A DNA stretch of 64,000 bases from Flavobacteriales bacterium (GTDB lineage Bacteria; Bacteroidota; Bacteroidia; Flavobacteriales_F; PHOS-HE28), in assembly GCA_024103275.1 (NCBI GenBank), contig JAGFIV010000090.1, positions 30,628-94,627 on the forward strand, written 5' to 3'. Shown here piece by piece: positions 48,451 to 55,880 of this stretch. Position 1 is the stretch's first letter. Each line of letters begins with the position of its first letter. The position numbers and the translations under genes are program-made. The notes beneath the pieces were generated by a model. The model had not been told where the DNA came from. It made no database searches and saw only the letters and a program-made list of their open reading frames with translations.

Positions 48451-49281
48451 ATGAAGCAATTATTCCTGCCGTTGGCCGCTGTGGCCATTGGAACGGCGGC
48501 CATGGCACAGGACCTGCCCCAAGCCAGCCCACGTGGCGAAGTGGAACAGATCATCGGCCTGACCAAGGTGGATGTGGACTACTCCAGGCCCAGCGTCCGT
48601 GGAAGGCAGATCTTTGGCGATCTGCTGCCCTTCGGCCAACCGTGGCGCCTGGGCGCCAATGCCGCCACGACCATTGAGTTCGAGGGTCCCGTGGAATTCG
48701 GGGACCAAAAGATCGGGAAGGGCGTGTATTCCATGTTTGCCGTACCCCACCAAGAGGCTTGGGAGATCATCCTCAACAAGGACCCGAAGCTGTGGGGCAA
48801 TGACCGTGATGAGAAGTTGGATGTGGCGCGGATAAAGGCTCCGGTGGAACCTGCGGAATTCACGGAGACCCTCACGATCAGCTTTGATGAGGTGAAGGAT
48901 GACAAGGCGCGGATGGACATTCGCTGGGAGAAGTCCCGCGTCAGCGTCTGGATCGCTGCCGATGCCACGGAACAAGGCATGGAAAACATCAAGGCGGCCT
49001 TGTCCGGGAAGGATGTCAAGGCGGGCACCTACGCCAGCAGCGCCCGGTTTGCCGTGGACCGCAAGGTCATGACCAAGGAAGCCCTGGGATGGGCCCAAAA
49101 GGCCGTGGACATGGATCCGCGCTATTACTGGATGCACACCCTGGCCCTTTGCCAAGCGGCCAATGGCATGACCAAGGAGGCCATTGCCACCGCGGAAAAG
49201 AGTATGGCTGCCGCCAAGGAGGCCGGCGACCGCGCCTACATCCGGCTCAACGAGGAGAAGATCAAGGAGTGGTCCAAGTGA
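48451..49281 (+). CDS. exported DUF2911 protein with C-terminal TPR-like helices
   Basis: 276 residues from ATG 48451, with signal peptide (KQLFLPLAAVAIGTAAMAQ). The DUF2911 domain is recognised by VDVDYSRPSVRGRQIFGDLLPFGQPWRLGANAATTIEF and by KGVYSMFAVPHQEAWEIILNK and WEKSRVSVWI. The last 80 residues form helix pairs (TKEALGWAQKAVDMDPRYYWMHTLALCQAANGMTKEAIATAEKS) resembling tetratricopeptide repeats. The domain is widespread in Bacteroidota periplasmic proteins, with no known biochemical role. It has its own promoter box and a strong terminator. Confidence 0.88.
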   Translation: MKQLFLPLAAVAIGTAAMAQDLPQASPRGEVEQIIGLTKVDVDYSRPSVRGRQIFGDLLPFGQPWRLGANAATTIEFEGPVEFGDQKIGKGVYSMFAVPHQEAWEIILNKDPKLWGNDRDEKLDVARIKAPVEPAEFTETLTISFDEVKDDKARMDIRWEKSRVSVWIAADATEQGMENIKAALSGKDVKAGTYASSARFAVDRKVMTKEALGWAQKAVDMDPRYYWMHTLALCQAANGMTKEAIATAEKSMAAAKEAGDRAYIRLNEEKIKEWSK

Positions 49282-49391
49282 TCGCTCTCCCCAGGTGATC
49301 CGTTGGCGGAACAGGAGCAAGTGGTGACCATGTGACCGCCGTCAGGGCGAGGTTTGCCAACACCGGACCAAAGGCCCCGGACAAGCCCAAG

Positions 49392-49427
49392 AAAAGTCCC
49401 CGCACCGATCGGTGCGGGGGCTTTTTT
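49392..49427 (+). terminator. intrinsic terminator after the DUF2911 gene
   Basis: CCCCGCACC (49398-49406) pairs with GGTGCGGGG (49411-49419) and is followed by CTTTTTT; flanking AAAA makes it usable from both strands. It lies 110 bp after the stop. Confidence 0.85.
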
Positions 49428-49780
49428 ATGGGTGGCGAATGCCACGCAGGGCAACCAGGTGCCACCGGGCGGCCCGCTCGAGGCCAGGCCCGCCTGATGA
49501 GCAGGCCAGCATGGTCGGAACGGCTGGGCAACGGCTGTTGCCGGCGGCATGACCAATCCCCACCTTGGCCTTGTCTCTGCGGCGGGCCCTGGGTGCCGCA
49601 CAAGGGATGGCCGTAGTGGCCGCGCGACAGCGGTTCAGCTTCGAGGCCACCCGGAAAAACAACGCGGAAACGCGATGATGATCGAGGAGGACATCAGGCC
49701 ATTGCCCGGATCATCGGCAAGATCTGGATGGCGGGATGGCACAGGAATGGACCTGGACCGCGCTTGGGGGAAACGGGCCG
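49428..49780. other. gene-free gap between the DUF2911 terminator and a T9SS gene terminator
   Basis: About 350 bp with no supported gene, promoter or repeat; short open frames here have no recognisable content. Confidence 0.55.
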
Positions 49781-49818
49781 AAAAACGAAGCACCCCCCCG
49801 GCGTGCCGGGAGGGTGCT
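49781..49818 (-). terminator. intrinsic terminator of the first paralogous T9SS gene
   Basis: On the minus strand a GC-rich 14-bp hairpin (arms 49789-49802 and 49805-49818, one G-T mismatch) is followed by CGTTTTT, 25 bp past the stop. Confidence 0.8.
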
Positions 49819-49842
49819 CCATCCATGCGATCAGGTCCGTGC

Positions 49843-51666
49843 TTACTTCACGGTTACCCGTTGCATGTTGAAGTTGTTGCCATCGCCCACGCGAACGGTG
49901 TACACCCCGGCGGCTTCGCCGGTCAGGTCGATCCGGGCAGTGGTCCCGTTGAATTGCCGGGTCTTCACCAAGGCACCCAAGGTGTTGAACACTTCCACGG
50001 TCATGTTGCCGGCCTTGGTGACCTGCACCTCGAACGCCCCGTTGGTGGGGTTGGGGAACAACGTCACGCCCTCCAAGGTGGGATTCTCCTGTACGGCGGT
50101 GAGCACGTTCTCGCTCTTCAGCCGCACGGCGGATGCGGTACCATTGGTATAGAGGTGGGTGTCGTCATTGGGCAACCAAAGCAGGCTGGCAGCGCTAGGC
50201 TGCGGCACGGTGATGTCATCCAGGATACGCAGGTTACTGCCCCCTTCCTGGTACATGCTGGCCACCACGAAATAGCCGCCCGGTTGCAGGGTGAGCGGTG
50301 TCAGGAATTCGGCATAGGCCCGCCCCGTTGTCAGGTCGGCATCCTCGATGATCCGGATATCGCTCTCTACGAGCGGGGAATTCATCTCATTCCAAACGTC
50401 CGTGGTGTCATATACGCCAGCGATGAAGTAGCTACCGGCCTGCGTGCCGCTGGCCATGTAGATCTCCGCTCCGGTGAAGGTCGTGGTGGTATGCACCTCG
50501 TAATACACCAGCAGGCGCACATCGGTGGTGTTGTCCGTGAACGAGTTGGTGCCCAATGAGGTCAGGAGCAGGTCATCATCAGGTATGAGATCGATGCCAT
50601 CCATGGTGTACCATTCACCGGTGCTGGCCATGTACCGCACCGCCGCGTTATTGCCCGGGCTCGCATCGTCGCCGATGTTGTCGCTGCTCAAGGTAAAGTG
50701 GCACGCATAGTTGCCTGCCGGCAAGGGCGAGGGGATGGTCATCCACAGGTCGGTATCCACCTCGTCACCGTTGGCCATGGTTCCCAAGTCGACCGTTTCG
50801 CTGGCCACTTCCGTGCCGTCCGAGTCTTGCAGGGAGATGTGCAGTTGGACGTTGGTCTGGTCGCCGAAGCCGTAGTTGGTCACACCGGCCCCGACCTGTA
50901 CGGTGTTGCCGAGCTGGTTCTGCGGCAGGCGGTGGTATTCCGTGGCACCGCCCAAGCCCGGCTGGTCGCCGAACTGTGCGAGGAATCCGTAGTTCATGAT
51001 CAGGTCGAATTCGGGCAGGGAGATGATCTCGATGTCGTCGATCATCCAAGAGTAGTCCGCCCGGTTGCTTTCATACCGGAAGCGGAAGTAGGCCTCGTCG
51101 GCGCCCCCGATCTGGCTGGACAGGTTGAAGAAGGCCAATTGCGGGTTGGGCGTGCTGACGTTTCCGCCGATGTCGTTGATCTGCTGGCTGTTCCAATTGA
51201 CGCCGTCCGTGCTGGTCTCCAAGAAGCATTCCCCTTGGAACTCCCGGTAATACTGCTCAAATTGGAGCACCACCAAGGCATGGGCGCTCAGGTCGATGGG
51301 GTTGGCCACCTGGATCCAGGTGTTCTGGTGGACATCCGCCCCGATGTTGTCCGAATCGTAGATGGCGAAACCATTCTCCGCCGTGGTGGAATTGATGGGG
51401 CCGATCGAGTATGCCCCCTGCCCACCTTCCGTGCCGATGGTCCAGTAATGGTTCGTGGTCGTTCCCATGGTCCAGTCGCCGGGGTTGGAGAAGTCGTTGC
51501 TCCAGATCACCTCACGGTTGGCATTGCGCTCGGGCAAATGCCTTACCGCCAGCGACGGGTCCATCTTATCCTTTTTCACGGTCAAGGCGCGAACGGAGGG
51601 CCCTTGAGCCATGGTCGTGGCGGTGATCAGCACCGTTGCCAGGGCCGTCATGTAGTTTCTTGTCAT
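49843..51666 (-). CDS. secreted T9SS-sorted protein, paralogue A
   Basis: 607 residues from ATG 51666 (signal peptide TALATVLITATTMAQ). The N-terminal half has a concanavalin/MAM-like beta-sandwich (WSNDFSNPGDWTMG, FAIYDSDNIGADVHQ, ALVVLQFEQYYREFQGE, FLETSTDGVNW, FRFRYESNRADYSWMIDDIEI), then an Ig-like or CARDB-like region and a second sandwich. The C-terminus is a T9SS type A sorting domain (LEGVTLFPNPTNGAFEVQV...GEAAGVYTVRVGDGNNFNMQRVTVK). It is clearly homologous along its length to the next gene upstream, so the two are a tandem duplication. Probably an adhesin or matrix protein; ligand unknown. Confidence 0.88.
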   Translation of the reverse strand: MTRNYMTALATVLITATTMAQGPSVRALTVKKDKMDPSLAVRHLPERNANREVIWSNDFSNPGDWTMGTTTNHYWTIGTEGGQGAYSIGPINSTTAENGFAIYDSDNIGADVHQNTWIQVANPIDLSAHALVVLQFEQYYREFQGECFLETSTDGVNWNSQQINDIGGNVSTPNPQLAFFNLSSQIGGADEAYFRFRYESNRADYSWMIDDIEIISLPEFDLIMNYGFLAQFGDQPGLGGATEYHRLPQNQLGNTVQVGAGVTNYGFGDQTNVQLHISLQDSDGTEVASETVDLGTMANGDEVDTDLWMTIPSPLPAGNYACHFTLSSDNIGDDASPGNNAAVRYMASTGEWYTMDGIDLIPDDDLLLTSLGTNSFTDNTTDVRLLVYYEVHTTTTFTGAEIYMASGTQAGSYFIAGVYDTTDVWNEMNSPLVESDIRIIEDADLTTGRAYAEFLTPLTLQPGGYFVVASMYQEGGSNLRILDDITVPQPSAASLLWLPNDDTHLYTNGTASAVRLKSENVLTAVQENPTLEGVTLFPNPTNGAFEVQVTKAGNMTVEVFNTLGALVKTRQFNGTTARIDLTGEAAGVYTVRVGDGNNFNMQRVTVK

Positions 51667-51703
51667 CGGTTTTGATTTGTGGTTTTGGTCCAAAGTCCGT
51701 CAA

Positions 51704-51711
51704 CAAAGGTA
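51704..51711 (-). promoter_or_regulatory. -7 promoter box of paralogue A
   Basis: TACCTTTG on the minus strand is a perfect match to TAnnTTTG, 37 nt before ATG 51666; TTTG lies 22 bp further upstream. Confidence 0.65.
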
Positions 51712-51897
51712 ACCATTGATCCGGAAGGAATACCAAAGGAATAGTGATTGGGGCAGGGAGTATCCGAGGTCTGGTCCGGTTTCGGGCGTGGACGGTTGCG
51801 TGGCTTGGACCAATGGCACCCACCGCGACCTTGTATACCCGATCGCGAAGGGGGGAGAAGCTGATGTACGGCCCTTAAAGGGGTTGAAGGGCGGATG

Positions 51898-51932
51898 AAA
51901 AAAGCCCCCCCGGCATGCCGGGGGGGCTTTTC
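51898..51932 (-). terminator. intrinsic terminator of paralogue B
   Basis: A perfect palindromic hairpin with an 11-bp GC stem (51904-51914 and 51917-51927) is flanked by A and T runs on both sides, 18 bp past the stop of paralogue B. Confidence 0.85.
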
Positions 51933-51950
51933 GATCTGCGGGATCACGAA

Positions 51951-53876
51951 TTACTTGATGGCCACGCGCTGCATGTTGTAGTTGGTGCCATCGCCAACGC
52001 GCACGGTGTACACACCGGCCGCTTGGCTGCTCAGGTCGAGTTGGGTGCTGATGCCATTGAACTGGTTGCTGTGCACCAGGTTGCCCACCATGTCGAACAC
52101 CTCCACGGTCATGTTGCCCTTGCTCGTCACCTGCACGGTGAAAACGCCGTCATTGGGGTTCGGGTACAGCGTCACGCCCTCCAAAGCAGGATGCATCTGA
52201 ACACTCACATTGGCCAATGTGGACAGGCGCACGGCCCAAGCGTTGCCATTGGTGTACAGGTGGTTGTCATCATTGGCCAGCCAGATCAGGCTGGCCGCGT
52301 TGGGCTGCGGCACGGTCAGGTCGTCCAGGATGCGCATGTTGGCACCGCTTTCTTGGTACATGTTGGCGGTAACGAAGTATCCGCCCGGCTGCAGCATCAC
52401 AGGCTCCAGGAAGGAAGCAGCGGTCGTGCGGACGGACACGTCGACATCATCCAGGATGCGGATATCCGTCTCGGCCAAGGGGGAGTTCATCTCACCCCAC
52501 ACGTCGGTGGTGTCATAGATCGCACCGATGAAGTAGCTGCCCGGGTCGGAAGCGTTGGCCAGATACACTTCAACCCCGGTGAACGTGGTGGCTTCCCGCA
52601 CATCAATGTAGGTGAGCAGCCGCACGTCCGTCGTGTTGTCCGTCCAGGAATTGGTGCCACCCGCGGCAAGGAACAGGTCATCACTGGGGATCACGCCAAT
52701 GCCATCCAGGCTGGTCAGGTTCTCGGAGCTTACCATGTAGCGCACGGCCGTGTTGTCCGTTGGGTTGGCATCATCGCCGATGTTGTCGCTGGTGATCCAG
52801 AAGTTGCAGGTATACTTTCCGTACGGTAGGGGCATGTTGTTGATGTCCATCGCGTCTTCCAGGTCAATGGTTTCGCCGGAGGCCAAGGTGCCCACATCGA
52901 TGGTCAGGGCACCCACTTCCTGGCTGCTTTCATCCACCATGGAAATATGCAGCTGCACGTTGTTCTGGTCGGCATAGCCATAGTTGGTGATGCCGCCGCC
53001 CACCTGCATGGGGCTTTCAATCTGGTCAGGCTGCAAGCGGTGGTATTCGCAGGCCCCGCCCAGTCCGGGTTGTGAGCCGTATTGCGCGAGGAACCCATAG
53101 TCGAGGATCAGTTCAAACTCAGGCACGGTGGCGATGACGATGTCGTCCACCTGCCAGTGGTAGTGGGAAACCCCGGATGCATCGTGGCGGAAGCGGAGGC
53201 GCACGTTGGAGGCGTCGTCGGCGATGGCGCCGGCGATCACCACCGCGAATTCACGTGTTTGTGAATCCGTGTTGGCCCCGATGCCCGAGGTCATGGAAAA
53301 GCTCTTGTCCACCGGCCAGGTGGAGCCGCCGTCTGTGGAGATGTCCAGATGGTATGGGTCCGCACCGCCTGCGCAGCACCAGCGGAATCGCTGGCTGACA
53401 CGCAGTTCCAAGTTGGGGTTGGCCGAGAAGTCCAGTACGGGGGAGATCAGGCCGCCGACCAGGTCGACCGGGCTGGCAACGATCACCGGAGGGTTCGCGC
53501 TCCAGTTGGTGTTGGCCGAGTCGGAGTTGAAGATCATCCAGCCGTTGCTTGCCGTGGGGGAGGCAATGGCCTGGCCAGTATTACTGTACGCCCCCACCGG
53601 TCCGGTGTGCGTATAGCGCCACACGTTGCCGTTGGGTCCGTCCGTGGTCCACGCACCAACCCCGTTGTTGCCGGCAAACCCGTTGGCGAAGTCTTCCGAG
53701 AAGACCACGTCCCGTTGGGCACTGCCCATGGGTGTCACCCGGTTGGCGGGCACCTTGACGGTGTTGTCCTTCTGGGGCTTGGCCATGTTCCGCTGGACCG
53801 TGGAGCCATTCTGTTGGGCTTGCGCTCCTACCGTTAGCAGTGAGAACGCCGCAGCTACTGCGTAAAGTCTGTTCAT
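51951..53876 (-). CDS. secreted T9SS-sorted protein, paralogue B
   Basis: 641 residues from ATG 53876 (NRLYAVAAAFSLLTVGAQAQ signal peptide). It has the same architecture as paralogue A: a MAM-like sandwich (FSEDFANGFAGNNGVGAWTT, WMIFNSDSANTNW, DLVGGLISPVLDFSANPNLELRVSQRF, HLDISTDGGSTW, RLRFRHDASGVSHYHWQVDDIVI), an Ig/CARDB-like segment, a second sandwich and a type A sorting domain (LEGVTLYPNPNDGVFTVQV...SQAAGVYTVRVGDGTNYNMQRVAIK). The C-terminal halves are much more alike than the N-terminal sandwiches, so binding specificity may have diverged. Own promoter and terminator. Confidence 0.88.
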   Translation of the reverse strand: MNRLYAVAAAFSLLTVGAQAQQNGSTVQRNMAKPQKDNTVKVPANRVTPMGSAQRDVVFSEDFANGFAGNNGVGAWTTDGPNGNVWRYTHTGPVGAYSNTGQAIASPTASNGWMIFNSDSANTNWSANPPVIVASPVDLVGGLISPVLDFSANPNLELRVSQRFRWCCAGGADPYHLDISTDGGSTWPVDKSFSMTSGIGANTDSQTREFAVVIAGAIADDASNVRLRFRHDASGVSHYHWQVDDIVIATVPEFELILDYGFLAQYGSQPGLGGACEYHRLQPDQIESPMQVGGGITNYGYADQNNVQLHISMVDESSQEVGALTIDVGTLASGETIDLEDAMDINNMPLPYGKYTCNFWITSDNIGDDANPTDNTAVRYMVSSENLTSLDGIGVIPSDDLFLAAGGTNSWTDNTTDVRLLTYIDVREATTFTGVEVYLANASDPGSYFIGAIYDTTDVWGEMNSPLAETDIRILDDVDVSVRTTAASFLEPVMLQPGGYFVTANMYQESGANMRILDDLTVPQPNAASLIWLANDDNHLYTNGNAWAVRLSTLANVSVQMHPALEGVTLYPNPNDGVFTVQVTSKGNMTVEVFDMVGNLVHSNQFNGISTQLDLSSQAAGVYTVRVGDGTNYNMQRVAIK

Positions 53877-53921
53877 GATGGTTTGGAAATTTGATTGGTT
53901 GCCATACGTTATGGCTGGTGT

Positions 53922-53929
53922 CAAAGGTA
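53922..53929 (-). promoter_or_regulatory. -7 promoter box of paralogue B with a -33 TTTG
   Basis: TACCTTTG is perfect to TAnnTTTG; TTTG at 53949-53952 lies 19 bp upstream, the canonical Bacteroidota spacing. ATG 53876 is 45 nt downstream. Confidence 0.75.
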
Positions 53930-54026
53930 AGAAACCCGGCTTTGCGGTCAAAGAGGGGGACGGGGTTGAAAGCTTAAAATCACAAGCCCGCTTGGAATGC
54001 TACGGGCTGGTGGTCGGAGGGGGCGG

Positions 54027-55721
54027 TCAAGGTCCGGGTGCAGGCCCCTGTGCCTGTAGCAGGAATTGGACCAGCAAGGCCAGTACCACGGTGACGGCGG
54101 GAGCGATCAGGTTGTACCAGAGGAAGGCGATCTCGATGCCGGAGAAATGGATGACGAAGATCACGGCCTGGGCCACCAGGGCCGCCGCGAACACGGCCGT
54201 TCCTTGCACCCGTTTCAGGAAAAAGGCTACCAGGAAGATGCCCAGGATGGTCCCATAGAACAGCGATCCCAGGATGTTCACCGCCTGGATCAGGTTCTCG
54301 AACAGGGAAAAGGCGGCGGCGAACCCCAGGGCCAGCAGGCCGAAGGCCACGGTGGCCCATTTTCCCAGCTTCACCCGCCGGGTGTCCGTCCGGGGTTGCG
54401 GCAGCACGTCCACCACGCTGGTGGTGGCCAAGGCGCTCAGCTCGGCGCTGGTGCTGCTCATGCCGGCGCTGAAGATCATGGCCAGCAACAGCCCGATCAC
54501 CCCGATGGGGAGATGGTCCATGATGAAGGAGATGAAGATGTAGTCCTTGTCGTTGGCCTCCCGCTCGGGGACGAAGCGCTCCAGCAATCCACCGGCCTCG
54601 CCGCGCAATTCCCGGTCGGTGGCCAGGCCGTCCTCCAGTTGCCGATGTGCCATGGCCTGTTCCTGCACGTGGCCGTTGCGTCCGGCTGCCACCCAATCCA
54701 CCGTGGCCTGATGGATGAGTGCCCGGTTCCCGTCATACCGGCTTTCCAGGTCCTGCAACTGGCCCGCGGCCGGCGAGTGCGCCAGCGCGGCCAGGTTGGC
54801 CTGGTTCCAATGGACCGGCGTGCTGTTCACCAGATAGAAGACAAAGACCAGCACCCCGGTGAGCAGGATGAAGAACTGCATGGGGATCTTCAGGACCGCG
54901 TTCATCCACAGGCCCATGCGGGCCTGCTTCATCGTTTGGCCCCCCAGGTAGCGCTGCACCTGGCTCTGGTCGGTGCCGAAATAGGAGAGCTGCAGGAAGA
55001 AGCCCCCGATCAATCCGCTCCAGAGCGTGTATTTGTCCGATGGGTCGAAAGAAAGGTCCACCACCTGCATTTTTCCCAGGCTGCGGGCCAGGCCCAGGCT
55101 TTCCCCCAGGTCCATCACCGGCGATAAATAGTGGACCACCAGGCCGAAGGCGATGAACATGCCGGCGAACATCACGGCCATTTGTTGCTTGTGGGTGACG
55201 CCCACGGCCCGTGCGCCGCCGCTGGTGGTGTAAATGATGACCAATACCCCGATGAACAGACAGGTCCACGCCAGCGGCCAGTGCAGCACCTTGCTGAGGA
55301 TGATGCTGGGCGCATAGATGGTGATGCCGGCGGCCATGCTGCGCTGCAGCAGGAACAGCCCGGCCGTGAGCAGCCGCGTGCGCCGGTCGAAGCGTTGGCC
55401 GATGAATTCGTATGCCGTGAACACCTTCCACTTGTAGTACAGCGGGATGAAGACCAGGTTGATCACCACCATGGCCAGGGGCAGCCCGAAGTAGAACTGC
55501 ACGAACCCCATGCCGTCCGCATAGCCTTGCCCCGGTGTGCTCAGGAACGTGATCGCGCTGGCCTGGGTGGCCATCACGCTCAGCCCCACGCCCCACCAGC
55601 GTGCATCGTCGCCGCCGCGCAAATAGCCCTCGCTCGTGCTCGTGTGCCGGGTCCTCCACACGCCGTAGCCCACGATGAAGCCCAAGGTGCCGAGCAGGAC
55701 GGTCCAATCAAGCCAATGCAT
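54027..55721 (-). CDS. sodium:solute symporter family transporter (SSS)
   Basis: 564 residues with about 13-14 hydrophobic helices in the LeuT-type SSS pattern. Family landmarks are YLRGGDDARWWGVGLSVMATQASAITFLSTPGQGYADG, YTTSGGARAVGVTHKQQM, LQLSYFGTDQSQVQRYLGGQTMKQAR and LLLAMIFSAGMSSTSAELSALATTSVVDV. A hydrophilic insertion of about 90 residues between helices (near 325-410, AGQLQDLESRYDGN...FVPEREANDKDYI) is longer than usual. It should cotransport a small organic solute with Na+; the substrate is not predictable. It lies 159 bp upstream of the PIG-L gene's end, in the same direction. Confidence 0.92.
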   Translation of the reverse strand: MHWLDWTVLLGTLGFIVGYGVWRTRHTSTSEGYLRGGDDARWWGVGLSVMATQASAITFLSTPGQGYADGMGFVQFYFGLPLAMVVINLVFIPLYYKWKVFTAYEFIGQRFDRRTRLLTAGLFLLQRSMAAGITIYAPSIILSKVLHWPLAWTCLFIGVLVIIYTTSGGARAVGVTHKQQMAVMFAGMFIAFGLVVHYLSPVMDLGESLGLARSLGKMQVVDLSFDPSDKYTLWSGLIGGFFLQLSYFGTDQSQVQRYLGGQTMKQARMGLWMNAVLKIPMQFFILLTGVLVFVFYLVNSTPVHWNQANLAALAHSPAAGQLQDLESRYDGNRALIHQATVDWVAAGRNGHVQEQAMAHRQLEDGLATDRELRGEAGGLLERFVPEREANDKDYIFISFIMDHLPIGVIGLLLAMIFSAGMSSTSAELSALATTSVVDVLPQPRTDTRRVKLGKWATVAFGLLALGFAAAFSLFENLIQAVNILGSLFYGTILGIFLVAFFLKRVQGTAVFAAALVAQAVIFVIHFSGIEIAFLWYNLIAPAVTVVLALLVQFLLQAQGPAPGP

Positions 55722-55880
55722 CGGGGGAGGTAAGGTCCGGTACGCCCGGCTGGGAAACGTGAAGGGAAAAGTGACGGCGCACCATGCCGCCCAAGGTCAA
55801 GAAGCCCATGTTGCGCTGTTATGGGTACAACCGCACATGCCCTCATTTCCCGCTCCCCTCATCCCCGTTTTCGCCATTCC

